Source: Latrodectus hesperus (lineage: Eukaryota > Arthropoda > Arachnida > Araneae > Theridiidae). From it: DNA of 64,000 nucleotides. Under the pieces are notes generated by a model. That model had not been told where the DNA came from, did not search any database, and saw only the letters and a program-made list of their open reading frames with translations. Made by a program: the position numbers and the translations under genes. The DNA lies in the NCBI GenBank assembly GCA_037975125.1, contig CM075862.1, positions 16,569,125-16,633,124 of the forward strand. Direction: 5' to 3'. Position 1 is the first letter of the stretch; every line of letters starts with the position of its first letter. This document shows, piece by piece, positions 39,501 through 54,500 of the stretch.

Positions 39501-42500
39501 TAAGTATTCTAAATATTTTTGCTCAAGTAACAGAAATTTCATTTCCTAAAAAAATGAATAAAACTTCACTGTGTGAAAAATATATACAATTTTAAATTCG
39601 TATTCTGATTAATTTTTTACAATTTAAGGTATTGTTTTTTGTACAGCTAAAATAATACATCTGATAAGTTACTTAAAAAAATAAAACACTGATTTTATCA
39701 TGACATCCATACCAGAAACTTTTTTCCAAAGCAAAGACAGAGAAAAAAATCATTATAAAGAAAGAGGCAAATTTCATTTAAATTAAATGTGAAAAGCTTA
39801 AACACAGACAATAAAATGATTTCAAATTTGGGATTGCAGAATATCAATTATATATTAAATGCTCAAGTACCATAAGAACAATGCATGCTTGTATGTGTCT
39901 ATGTACATAAAATATTTTTACCTTACTTTTTCATAAGAGAATATAATAAAAATTTATTTTCAAAACTAAGTTTGTAACTGTTAAAATTTAAATCAATCAT
40001 TTAAAATAATTACAAACACAAACAAATAATTTAGTAAAAAGATACATAAATTAAAATTCGAAATCAATAAAATGAAGAGAGACAAAGGAAATTTATATAA
40101 AAAAAATTCAATTAGACAGTTAAAAAGCACACGCTGAATATTCTCCATTCCAATTCTAAAAGTACTTATAAATTCAAAAGCAACTTTTGTGTACACTTTT
40201 AGAAAAAATAAAGTTTAGAAAGTATATTTTAAGCAATTAACAACTCAACTATAGTCAATAGAAATCTACTTTCAAACTATCTACTTTCTTAGCCTTGGAA
40301 ATTTCAAATTTTTTTGCAAAAACATGATGAAAACAAAATTTTCATAAAATTTTTAATTTAAAAACGTTTTAAACTTACAACTAAGGAATGTTGAGTTTCC
40401 AACAACTGTTTTAAGTCTCCAAGATCAGCTTCAGCCTGCAAAATTATTAAGATGAAAACTGCCATAAATGAAAAATATTCACACATTACAGACATGTTAA
40501 AAAAATTAAAAACAGTGACATGTTGGTATTTTATATTTAACAATACCATGTGCATGGGAAATTAAAATAATTCTTTATGTAGAATTATCATAAAAAACTC
40601 ATTAAGCAGTTTATAGAGAAACTGTTGTGTTATTTTTAAAATAAAAAATAAACTAGTTACGAAGATATATATCATTTTATTAAAAACGATTTTTAAGAGT
40701 TCTTACACAGATTTTATCGCAATTTCTAAAAAATTTTTGTTCTCAACAAATTTAAATCTAGAAAATGTATTTAAGACATTTTACTCATATTAAAGAACTA
40801 AAAAATTTCATAAATGCATTTTTTCTATCTTTTTATTATAAATTTATTATTTATATAATTATCAAAATAAAATATACAATTATAAATTGCAAATTATTCT
40901 TTACTGTTACTCAAAACTTTCTGCATTTATAATAATGCTCTGTTGATACAAATGAGAATTGTAAGTTTAACATATAACTAAATGTGATCTTCCAATATCA
41001 TGTAACACAGTAAAATGTTTGATATCATTCTTAAAACAAAAATAAAACAGCAGACTACATGTACTACTACTTTTATGTTCGCTGAATATTGATATTCTGT
41101 TATTTGAACACATATATATTACAATACGCAAACATAATATTACTCATGTTTAACATATGAATCAACAGATAAAAAGAATAAAATCCCATAAGAGAAAGTT
41201 TATTTTGAGAGTAATACAGAAATAAAAATACTTTAATAATTATTTAAGTTAAAATAGAAAAGAAATAAATAAAGTAATTTAAAAGAAAATAAAGAAATTT
41301 TAGACTTAGTAAACTTTGAAAAATGAAAGACCACCCGATGAGTTTACTTACAAGATAATACTTTTTAATAAATGAAATACAAGTTCAGGCATGACACAGC
41401 TCATACACTAAGTAGTAAAATGCATGGCTGTCGCAGCCTAGCAGTTAAGGCATCAGCCTTCCTTCCGGTATGGCAAGGTTTGATTCCCAATGCCACTAAA
41501 GACCCACTGAGTACATGTGATATATGAGTTCATTAAATCTGTGGAATTGAAAGTCCTGAAAAATTGAGGGAGTGGATCCTTCGGTGGTGCCATCTATTGG
41601 AGAAGTACTAAGAGCAAAGTTGTACTTTCACCTTCGAGATGCTCTTGTTAAACGAAAAATGCACCCAACTGACTTAAATTTACATAGCCATCAGCAGAGC
41701 AGACTTGGCTTGTTCAAATGTCATAAGTAACAACAACAAAATTTGCATTCAAAGCAAATTAATTACAGTTTATGACAGTGACATATATATATATATATAT
41801 AAAGCCTATAAAGAAATTCCTTACATTAAAGGTGGTCTAACTTTATGTTGAGAGTTATTCACAGAAATGACAGTAAAATCATTGATTAACAAACCAAATT
41901 AACAATAAATATTAAAAATTAATGTATGTTTATCAGGCAAAATAAAGTATTTATAAAATAGTGATAAAGGATAACAGGTGTACAAAATATAATGATCAAA
42001 AATCTGTATTTTGTAGATTGCATTGCACCAATAATTTAATGCATAAATAATTAGCACAAATTTTTTGAAATATTTCAGTAGGCACTAAAAATCATATTGC
42101 AATTTTTTTAGATAATTGTTATGAAAATGTGATGTATTAAAGCAGAGCAAAATGGCAATTAATGAATGCATAATAAAATTAATAATATAATTAAGTACTG
42201 TTTTCAATCTTAAAATCTTGAATATTTCAGAAATTTATTTTTCTAGAAATAGCAACAATTTTAACTATTTCTAACTATAAACTTATATTAGTTTACAGTA
42301 AGAAAATAGGAACTTGTGAAAATATCTTTTCTAACAAATGTATTAAAAACAAGTACTATATAGTATAATTAAGTTAACAGCATTATATAGTATAATAAAG
42401 TTAATTAAGCACTATAATATATTAATTATAATATGAAGTTTGGGATTGAATTTTGACAAATATTTTGAGTTCATTAAGTGAAAAAACATGGTTTTGAGAA

Positions 42501-45500
42501 TCTATTATAGTGCATATGTTGAACTGTTTAATTTATTTCTTAGCCCTATATTTGTAACTTTTATTGCCTATACTTAAATTTTTAAGACTGTATTATAGAT
42601 TTCAGTAATATTAAATAATGGAGAATATTTTGTGCATTACCTTAAATATAAAAAAATCAGCAGGCAGTGCTTCATAATAGTAAAGAACATTTTAATCAAT
42701 ATCTGGGTAATTAATAAAACGATAATCTATAGAATTTTTTTTTTTGATTACTCAAATGGTTTTTCAGTTAACTGGTTATGTCACTCAGATAAGCTTTTAT
42801 GATCTAGGCAAAACATAAGTTAACTTTTTAGGCTTCATTAAGGTTCATACAAATTTCCAAGAATCAAAATCCACGAGTTTTAAGAAGTTTTCTAGGAGTC
42901 CAATCAAAAATTTGCAGGAGGTATTAACATTCATGTTAAATAATTTTTTTAAATTTCATTTTAAAAATTGTTCTTAACCAAATATACATATAATTAGGTA
43001 TATGCAACATTTTTCAATTATATTTGTAGAAAATAATAGAAAAATCTAATGAGGATATTTTTTTCATTTAATTTAGAAATATATTTAATGATTAATTCAA
43101 AAGCTTCCAATGACTTTACAGTTATAACAGAAGAATTTTTATTCAAATAATCAATATTCTTTATATTATTGAATTACATAGAGTAATTTATAATTTTTGA
43201 GTTTTTAAACCTCTCTATTCGATTTCTATCTATTTATTCAGTATTTTAATATGTGTATAACAACCTCTTTTCAAATAAATATACTTATTCAAAACAAAAT
43301 AAATACAACTATTAGATATAATTTTCAGGAGGACTTTTCAAATTATCAATTAATAAAAGTAATACTATATTTTTCTTGTTTACTTTCAAACTCTTAAAAC
43401 TTTAGAATTTCACATACGTATTCTAGTCTTTTCTATTTTTTTATTCATTCAATAAATTTCCAGATTTCTTAGTCATTTATAAATAGAAAATATCACTGTT
43501 AAAAATAACTAGTTTTCCACTTCTAAAGATTTTGCTTTGAATTTATTATTAATATTATGTAATAACTATTGTTTCTCTGAAGAACTATGACAACACACAT
43601 TTGATTTTGCAATTAATGTAATTTATCAGTTCTTTCAGCTTCCTCAACATACTCTATTGTAGATTCTTTAAGTTCCTTTATATCATTTTCCAAGTGCTTC
43701 TGTATGATTTTCAGTTGAATTTCTAGAAGAAATGCTTTTTGCTTTTCCTTCTGTTAACAGCTGCTATTTTGCTGTTTTAGATCATCAAAATATTATTTAT
43801 ACACCTGCCCGGCATCAGCAGGAAAACTAAGTAGGTCTTTGCTAATTATTATATTTTGTTGGCACCATCTATGTTTTATTCATGATCATCAACGAAGCAC
43901 TTTGACACAACTGATTATTTAAGTTTTTTACTATCAATTTTTGTTCACAAAAACCTATATAGAACAGATGCTTGACTATGACAGTAGTAAAAGCATATTA
44001 ACTAATTTCCATAAATGATAATAATTTTGCCTATTTGAGAGTAAGTTAAAAAAAATACATATACACACACATACATATATATAATAAAAAGTATCTATTC
44101 CATCTTTAACAGGATCAAATTTCTCATCAATACAATCTTAAATCTTACAGTTAATTGTAATGATATAAACTCTTTCACAAAATTATGATATTCTTTTTTT
44201 TTCTGACCAACAGAAAAGCCATTCTTTGTATGGCTTTTCCAGAGTTCACTGAAAAGACACTTTCCATCATGTTTCTCAGAAATTATATGCAATTTTTACC
44301 AAGGAAGATATGGAAAGTATATTTTAACTTAAAAATTATTTATTATTTATATTAACATTCAGTGAATTTAAAGAATATAAGGAAAACAGAAGTAGAAAAA
44401 AACCAATTAAAATTGTTCATTTGACTACATCACAAGACTATCTCTTTGGTGATTACTCTCTTCACAGCAATTCACACACATAAATCTGAATATTACATCC
44501 AGTTTAGACAGAGCTGATCATCATGAAGTCATTGTGGTTGAACTTTATCTTATAAATGAATGAGAATTGTAAATTCATTTTTTTTCACGAGGAAAAAACT
44601 TGTACAATTTTTTTTCATGATAATTTCATAAAATAAAACAGATGCATATCACATTAAATAAAATTTCAAACATTATTACAAATATTCCATTTACTTTTAT
44701 CTCATTTCCAAAAAAATATAATTTCAATTAAATTTATTGTAATTTTGTTAACAATTGAAAAAAAAATATAGGTTATTTCAAAAATAGACTGGATATTAAA
44801 ATTAAGAACTACATACATCAAAACATTTTGACAAACAAAATATTTTTGTTATAAATAATGTTAACAAAAATTAAAATGGTAAACATTTCAATAAATTACT
44901 TGAATAAATAAAATTTAATAATTTAAAACTTACTTTGAGAATTTTTGAAAATTTAAAATTTTCCTGAATTAAAGATGAAATGATAGATACTCAACATAAG
45001 ACAAAATAAATCAATTTTGTTTTTTATTTTTGTCACTAAGATCTTTTTATTCCTGAATGCAATTATAAAAGCCTCATCACTTTACAATTAAACTGCATTA
45101 TAAAAGTTTATAGTAATAGAAAATTACAATCAATAACTAAACATTTATGTGGTGAACAAAATCCCTTTCATGATCCTATTTTCTCAAAATATCAAGAAGG
45201 TGTTAATGGGTAGCAGAGATTATGAATGTCTGGCGCCTAAATTTCAACTAGTAGGGTCACCCATGACATGAATGCTTTGCTGATGCATTCGCTGGTCATC
45301 CCAACAAATGGAAACAAGTGCCCACATCCAAGATGTTAAGTACTATGCTGATAAATGAATGTGTGTGTGTGGCACCAGAATAATAAAGTCTTGAATGGTT
45401 CCACAAGAAGCAAGAGAAAACTTTTGTCTGCCTTCATTTTGTGAAGGAAGCTTGGGCAAGCTGAGGCAGATTAACCTCTCCCAGTTCTCAGATCAATGAT

Positions 45501-48500
45501 TATGATAAAAATAATGCAATTAAAAAAGAACAGGTTACATCTTCTGATGGTAATAAATCAATTAATAAGATAGTTCCAAAGGAAAAATATCTGGTCACAA
45601 ATGAGAGCACTAACAGTCTAGGTATTAAAGGAAGTAGAATTGCCTCAGGCAGCACACAAAGACAACAGTTAGAAAAGTTCTCACAAGGACTCAAAAGTAT
45701 AAATTAAGGCATCAAAATATGGAACAGAGGATGTGAAAAACCAAAAGAATTAAGACTGTGATTTTACTTTTTCTCTCAGTTGCACTCCTTTCAAGAAACC
45801 ATCTACTTGGATCAAGGCTGTAAAAACAGCTAAGGAAGACATTGTGAATCATGGATTCCCTTTCATCATATATATATATAATGGAAAATGTTATCATCAT
45901 CCAGCATTTTAATTCAGACAGATATCTATGGGAGATCATTTGCTGAAGATTCATGGCCCATTTAATATCAGGAACACAAATGTTTCAAAATAATGTTGCT
46001 GAAACAATGGAATAGAATAAAAAAGTTTTCTGCGAAAATAAGCATATGTTCAAGAATGGGGATTCACTTTTGAACATATTTTGATCCCAGTTAACTTCCA
46101 AAACTGATAAAAGTGGCCTTAAAGACAAAGGACCCTGCCATGAATTAAAATATTTTAACTGACTCAAAACTGGGATTGAAGTATTTAGAGTAGCGCACTC
46201 TGCAGAAACACTCTATTAGATCTACGTTTGAGGTTGATCTCAAAGCAACAGAAGTTATTAAAAAGGCTAATTTGGTATTTATATAGATTTGGCTTAATAA
46301 ATTTTTCTGAAGTTCAAATTTGAACATTGATGAATCTGGAGAGATGAAGTGGTACCAGAAGATCTGATAAATTCCAATCAAGTAATTACTTTCTTACTTC
46401 AAGTAAGAAAGTGAATTACTAATATTGAAAAAGTGGAACTAGGCACTAGTTATCTTACAGTCATAGTCACCAATATTAAGAGCTTTATTTCTTTACTTGT
46501 GGCAATATGAGGAATAATAGCCCATCATAGCTTTTTTGGATGAAACAATAGTGAGCATTAAAGTTGAAAAATTTAACCTTTCCCATTGCTGATTAGTTTC
46601 AGTTATTCTTAGCAAGATATTTAGTGAAATTGTATCAATTCAGGGGACATGGATTCTTAATTGCTATTTTGTGTTGGCATATTCAAAATTATGACATCTC
46701 TTATGATAGATGTTGCTTAGGAGCTTTCATTACTGTTAGCAAACTAAATAACCTTATTTTGATAAAAAAAATTTTATTTGGGAACAATACATTTGAAAAA
46801 CTCTATTTCTTGCAAAGAATAAAAATTATTAATCATACAAAAAAATTGCAAAAACTAGCTTTATACTTGCATATCTTCTCTGAGAAAACAGACATTCAGT
46901 AAGCAAATTGTTAACAAAGTATAATTACACCATAAGTTTTTGAGTAAAAAATTTATGATAGGATATGTGATACAAATGCTCACTTCAGTATGTGAATTAG
47001 GAATGATAGTAACAAACATGTTGAATATCTGATAGATACTATATATATTGTATTATAATATTTTATTAATATGAGCAATAAACCAACATTTATTATGGTA
47101 AATGGAAAGAAAGTCACTGACTACTATATGTAACAGTAAATTTCTGCCTTTATTGTGATTGGAAAGTATAAGATAAAGCAAGCTTAACTGACCAATATAT
47201 TAACCTTTCAGTTTCAGGAAAAGACTAGATGTGGTTGGTAGGAACTTGAAAAACACCAATTAGGGTAAGAACCAATAATTAGTTTTTTTAAAAAGTACTT
47301 TAAAGTTATCTTCAGTAGCATATTAGGAGTTGGCTGTAAACTAGTTGCAACATGCCACATTCTCCAAGTTTCTTATCAAAATTATAAAGTTAATGCTTAC
47401 TAGCAAAGGTTAGTAGCTTTATGATATAAAGAGTTAAGGAATTATGTACTGAGATTAAGAATGTGTCTGCTATTATTAGACTTAGAAATTGTAGTCTAAA
47501 CTCTCTTGAAATACTGAATGCTAAATTTCCAAAATCAGGAGACTGAAGCTGAAGTGTTCAGAGTTCATTTTCTAAATTCCAAAGTAATAACTGGAATCCC
47601 TATTTAGTAAATTCTATAACTTATCTTCCATTTTAAAGAACTTTAAGGATAATGAAGTTAAGTTGTTTTCTTGAATAATTGCTACTTTTTTAAAAGTACC
47701 TTTGATAGAAGATATTTTTGATAAAGTACTAATCAAAACCATCCTACTAACTCTTGTTGGGATTGATATCTCAGATTAAAAAAGAATCTTCTCAACAGAT
47801 TTGTCAGCATTTTTTTAGAAGGCATGATAATCCAAGCCAAAGTTGGGTATCTTTAGTAAAATTCTTTCACTCAACTTATGATATAATACAGATTCAGCTT
47901 TAAACATGGCTAGCATAATCATCAATGGCTATGCAGAGAGCCTAGTTTTTATTGTTAGGGGCAAATTTACTAAAATGATTATTAGGATGTTTTCCAATGC
48001 CTATAATGGATTGAGACTTGAGTAACAAAAGATAGTTTTAAGTTGTGGCTTATCCCTCCTGGCTAACACAACATCAAATCAGATCCATGAGCCCAAATGC
48101 CTTCAAACAATGGAGCACAGCCTAGGAAAGATAGTTTTATGAATCTATAAAACAACTGGCATTGCCCTCACAAAATGAAAAAAAATCTTTATCTGAAAGC
48201 ATGATTTGTCAAGAACTAAATGAAATTTTCAGTTTTCTGACATGAATTTAAGTTAGAAAAACATTTGAACTTATGATATATTACAGAGAGTAAGAGGAAA
48301 AAACATTTTGAATAAGTAGTACATTTGGAAAAAATTTAGGACTAAATTTTAAAATTATTTATTGGATTTACACTACAGCATAATCATTTGCCCCATAATT
48401 ACTTGAATCTTTGGTCAGGTGATGTAGGATTAGAACTTTTAATAATGCAGGTTAATAAATTTCAAAAGCTATTATATATAGCTACCAATGGGTTTTATTA

Positions 48501-51500
48501 AAATAACACTCACTTCAATACTTGAGATTTTGCCTTTAATTTGCATGTATATTGAAACAGTCTTCTGAATCAAAAGATTGTTATACTTCTTACAAGCCTT
48601 ATGAAGTCAAATAACTCTTAAAAATCAGGAATAATTTTGTCATCAGGGAAAATTGTGTTTTCTGATAACCTGATGATTAAAAATGAATTCAAATACTGGG
48701 GCTGATATTTGTTATCCAGCTGATGGTAATTATTGGAGGAAAACACAACTGTATGTAATCCAAATAATTACCATTTTTATGTGCAGTAGAATGCTTGGAT
48801 GGTGATTACTTTCATAAAAGAATAGTTATTTGTTTTGGCTGTTAATTAAATTACTAGGTTTGTAGAAATTTATTTTAACTTCTGTTCTTATTCAAAATTG
48901 CTACCGCATTCTGTAAATTAGATAATAATTTCGTCACCTTAAAGTGGAAGTTCGACCATTTTAGTGTTTCAGCAAATTCTAAAAAGAATTCCTGGCAAAA
49001 TTATTGCACTGCATTAATACTGTGTCTGCGACTGTAAGATTTGTTAAAATAATGTCTAAAGACAGGAACTGCTGTCTAAACACTCTTAAATTTCCAAATT
49101 ATAAGTTTTCAGAATCTGGGAGGGAGACCATGGCTAAAATTGTTCAGAGTTCACTTTCCAGGTTCCGGCGAAATAAATGGAATTCCTAAATTTACACTCT
49201 ATACATCAAATTGCGGCAGAAATAAATGGGATGTTGCCAAAAAATCATAACTTATGATCAAACATTATGCGCAATAATGTCCTTTAAACTTTTTAAATCA
49301 TCGGAAATGGATGGAATTTTATCAACTCTCCTTATTCAGGGAGTCTAGTGCATCACCCCAATTCTCTATAGAATTTTTTGGGCATATATAGCCTTTGGTC
49401 ATATAGCTATATTGCTTGGAGGCATACAAAATAATTTTTATTCCTAAAATAGGGAAAGATATTTACTACAAAGCTAAATCTTTCAGATTTAACAGCTTAA
49501 CATCTTTTCTTCTAAAGGCAATTGAAAAACTGATAGGCAGATATATTAGAGAAGTTTACTTAGTGAAAAACCACTTTCTGACTCTCAATATGCATATCAA
49601 ACTGGTAGATTCACTGATAGTGTGATCTACAATCTATCCTTCATTTTGGATACACTTCATTTTGAAGAAGAACTTTAAGGCTAAGGAGCTTGCTTTAGCT
49701 GTTTTCTTGTATTTTGAAGGTGCCTCTGATAAGGTACCTATTGAAATCATTTTACAATCTCTTGCTAGAAAGAAAATTAATGACACAATCTGTTCTTGAA
49801 TAAAAAAAAGTCTACTCAATAACAGATTTGTCAGTGCCTCATTTTTAGGTGAAAACATGATGATCCAAGCCAAAGCTGTTTGTCCACAGGAAAGGGTTCT
49901 TTCATTCATCTTATGGTGTTGTGTTGTAGATTCCCTTTTAGAGCTGTTAAAAAAAACCAGGCATAGCTGCCATTGGGTATGCACATGATTTAGTTATCAT
50001 CAGAGGTAAGTTTGATGAAACAATCTCTGGTAGCATGTTCAACGCCCTCAAACAAGTTGAGATTTGGTGTAAAAAAGGCCTTTCTGTGAATCCTCAAAAA
50101 ACCACTATGATTGCCTTCACAAAGGAAAAGAATATTAATCAAAAAAAGATAACTTTTCTTGGTCAAGAATTAACTTACTCCAAGGAAATAAAATTCTTAG
50201 GAGTATTTTTTGACATGAACTTAAGTTGGAACAAGCATTTCAACTTTTGTATTGACAGAGCAAAAACAGCTTTCTGGTCATGTGGAAATGCATTTGGAAG
50301 AACTTCAGGCTTAAATCCCAAAGTTATTCAATGAATTTACACTATGATCATTTGTACTATCATTACCTATGGCTCAGTGGTCTGGTGGTCTAAAATCAAA
50401 AATGAAACTGCTAAGGCAGAATTAAAAAACTTCAAAGAATGCTCTGTGTAGCTAGGTCTGGGGTTATTAAAATTACTCTCAACATCTACATTGGAGCTTT
50501 TGCTTGATATGCATCCTCTTTACATGCGTATTGAAGTAGAAGCAATACTTAGCATGAAAAATTATAAATACAGATCAGTGGAAGGAGTACTCCAGGTTTT
50601 TGTCTTAAGGAAACTTTAATGCTGATGTAACTAGTCATCCTTTTGTAAGTATGACTACTGATTACACAATTGTTAAATATGCTTTTGATAAGCCTTATAC
50701 AATCAAATTTTCCTTGAGAGAAGACTGGAATAATGTTGCCTTCAGTGAAAACTGTACTTACTGGCATACTAATGGCTCAAAAATGAATTCCAACACTGGG
50801 GCCGGTATTTGTTGCCCAGCTGATGGTATGAAGTTATCATTCCCTTCGAGCAAACATACAACTGTATTCCAAGCAGAAGTCTTTGTAATACTTATGTGCA
50901 GTAAAATATCCTTGGACAGAGACTATTCTCATAAAAGAATAATTACCTGTTCTGACAGTCAAGCTGCATTACTAACTTTACAGAAGTCTACTATAACTTC
51001 TGTTCTTGTCTGGGAATGCTATCTCACTCTGTACAGATTAGCTAATAATAACTCCATTACTTTAATGTAGGTGCCTGGTGTTCCTGGCAATGATTTAGCC
51101 GATGAGATGGCAAGGGCTGGATCAACAACTAATGTTTTTGGTCCTGAACCAGAGCTAGGTATTTCAAAAGAATTGATAAGATAGAGAATTTTGATCTCAG
51201 AAAACAACATTTTATGAACTGGCACAATGCCAGTTATCAAAGACAAGCAAGGCTATTACAAACACATCCCCTAGTAAAAGACAAAAAGATATTATTAAAG
51301 CTCAATAGAAGCAATCTAAGAAAAGCAGTGGGATTTCTTACAGGACACTGCCACTTTAAAAGACATCTCACCATAATGGGAGTATCAGATGATCCCACTA
51401 GTAGAAGCTGTCATTATAAGGAAGAAACTTCAATACACATCTTTTGCGAAACTTTTTCTGCACATAGATTTGAACACTTGGTTCACCACTTGATTGAACC

Positions 51501-54500
51501 TTGGATGTTGCCGGAAATTCCAGTAAAATGTCTGCTGAATTTTGCTTCAGCCACTGGTCTCTTCAAATAGGGCTTTCTGAGGGGTATAGTACAATTGACC
51601 TATGGTCGCAGCAATGCTAGGTTCTCTTTTGGAATCACCCTATTTAAATCTAATGTTTCTATTAAATCAAGTGTTTCAGCAAATAGGTAGCTAATGATCT
51701 GGAAAGAATGGAACTACAATTACTTTGAATGACCTTAATCAATTATGAGTATTTCAAAGAAGCTGGTCAGAGGCAGTACTTAAGATTTTTCAGGAAACAT
51801 TCCCAAATTGGTGAAACTTCAGCCAAAGACAAGCAAAATACTTACAAGGACAAATAATATTTGTCCCAGAAGAAGACAAAAAGAGAAGTTATAGAAGCTG
51901 TTTAAGTATCAGTAGATGCTGTTTAAAGAAGCAAAACTTCTTACTGAACACTGACATCTTAAAATACATTTTATTATAATGGAAGTATCATCTAATACTA
52001 CTTGAATGGGTTATCAACACATGGAGGAAACCTCATCACATATTTCATATGAATATGAAAATTTTTCTGAGAACATAAATTTGAACATCAACATATAATT
52101 GAATCTTGAAATTAGCAGATTATTTTTGTTAAATGTCAGCTCAATTTCGTCTCAGCTAAAGGTCTAAGAGCTTCCTTCAGGATAATGTACAATAGATCTT
52201 AAATTGTAGAACTTAGTTTTTTTGAAATCCTTCACACTTAAGTCTAAGTATAATAAAAATACTAATAGAATTCCACCAAAAATTATTTATTTTGATTTAA
52301 TAAGATATCATTGATTCATATTATCAGATTAGCTTGTCACTCAACTAACCTGATAATACTATCTAACAATTTATTGTCACTTTTGGGATACAATGATTAA
52401 TTTTACCAGAAATTGATTTAGGTGACTTTCTGAACTATATCAGTGTTCAAGTAGTCAAGCCTATAAACTATTGAAATGAAAGACAAAGTCCTGGCTATTC
52501 AGCTATCAGTTAAGATTTATTTCACTGAATATGCATTTGATATTATGGGAAAAAATTTGATGGCATAATAATTTGACCTAAATATACTAGAACACTGATA
52601 AAAATAAAATAAATAAATACTTTTAAAATTCAATACGGTTTTAAAATGGCAAAATTTCCTAGTACATCTTACTTAAATTTATAATTTTTCAGAATTATTG
52701 TTTCCTTAGAATAACATTTTAAGAATTTAATAAATTACTTGAGGAGATATCTAGGGTAAAATTTCCTATCTTTTTAATCAATGATATTAATAAATGCCAT
52801 TATATTAAAAGAAAAAATTTAGATTAAAAAGCTTAAAAAACATTAACTCCTTTATTATCCACAATCTTATTTTCTATTTCCTTTCACAATTTTTTCTTTT
52901 AATATAGTTTGAGAAAGATTTGTAATAATTTTAAAAAATTTTGTAACAATTCCACCAAAGTTATTTGTTTGCTTCCTTTTCAATTCAGATTAATATAATT
53001 TTTATACTTCCATATTTTCTAAAATTAATCATATTAATTTAAGCTAGTCTGGAAAACAAATGGAGTTAAGTTATAATCATTAAAACACCAATATGAAATA
53101 TTAAATGAAAAAGTGAATACATATAGTAATAATTTTATTTTATTCCTTATTCATATCAATTACAATATTTGAAATTAGAAATATAATAAGAATAATTAAT
53201 CTGAAATCTTAAAAAGTAATAAAAAATCAGTAAATTTTATTAGAAAATGGTGTTTTTGATTTATCTTTAGAAACATTTGAAAACACTGTATTTTGTTTTG
53301 TACAGCTGATTTTCTATTTCACAATTTAAAAAATATAACTATTTTTGTCATAAATGATTTTTATCATAATAAAAAATATCTTCATTAAATGCTAATCAAA
53401 ATATAGAAGAATTCTAAGAAATAAGAGTGAGAAAATTAAACAGCAAACTACAATTTATAATCATAAACTTTTAGAAAAATCAGAAGAGTTGTTAAGAAGT
53501 TAATCTATATTTAGACGCTCAATCTGTAAAATCTATAAGCAGAAATAGTTAAATATAAAAGAGGAAATTTCTAATGATATGCAGTCTTCAAAATGAATCA
53601 CTTTTTAAATTAAAATATGAGACTTATGATTCTCAATGAAAAAATATTTATCAATGGATTAAAGTCACAAAAAAAGTATAGATTAGAAACAAAAGATAAG
53701 CTTTATTTACATAAAAAAAACTAAAATTTAGGTCATGTGCAAAAATTTGGTTCTTTTCATCATACTTAAACAATAAGGTAAGTGATAAGAAAGACTTAAA
53801 CAATAAGGTAAAGTTATTTTAATTTCACATCAAATATATTATTACTAAAACTTATGATTAATTTCCATAATTTTTCAGAGAGAAATTATAAATCTATGAA
53901 TAGCACACACACACACATTATAATATACAGCTAACCTTAGGCCAGTCCCCGTCCATTACATGAGCCTGAAATTTAGCAGCAGATGGATGATCTAACCTAC
54001 AGCCAGATTCTTTCATCAACTGTTCAGCAGTGCGGCTATAGAAAAAGTAAATAAAACAGGCATTATTTAGCTTCTTACATAACCAATACAATATATCTAA
54101 ATATAAGAACACATTACATAGCATATATGACCTTGTGCATAAGATAGCTGGAATTAACTCAGTAATTAATGAATTTCCAAAATATTTTATGAAATAAGTT
54201 ATGAAATGTTTAGAAAGTCATTGAAAATAGAATGATTTTATCAATATAAAAATAATCTGACAAAGTACTCCTTTTTATTTAACTTTATAGCTTAAAAACT
54301 ATTGGGATAGCTAAATTATTTAACATTTTGAAAATTCCTAATACTATTGATATTCCACATAATAATTTTCATAACAGACATAATTTTTACAAATATACTT
54401 TCACATTTTTAAGATCATAGAAAAATATGTATTAAAAAATGTAAATATAACACAGGAATGAAAAAGTTTCATATAATTTAATATCTATTTCTGTTAAGAT

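Larger units (their letters stand above)
40436..47399 (-). other. WDR26 intron 2, 3' part
   Basis: Mostly AT-rich intron DNA. It contains a tRNA-derived SINE (41426-41741), simple AT and CA repeats near 41785 and 44055, and an unassigned GC-richer stretch at 45160-45500. From about 45200 on, the less AT-rich, stop-ridden sequence may be the 5' part of the old LINE annotated at 47400, but I could not place endonuclease motifs with confidence. Confidence 0.5.
48978..51669 (+). mobile_element. Inner jockey-type LINE inserted into an older copy
   Basis: A 2.7-kb, 5'-truncated, broken LINE. Fragments in order: [16 protein letters not shown] RT start near 49630; an active-site region where the usual YADD reads YAHD (near 49975); [45 protein letters not shown]. 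RNase H follows from about 50758 as YWHTNGSKM (asparagine in place of the first catalytic aspartate), CSDSQAAL and [13 protein letters not shown], then a finger-like region near 51390. Several stops and shifts show that it is dead. Confidence 0.85.
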
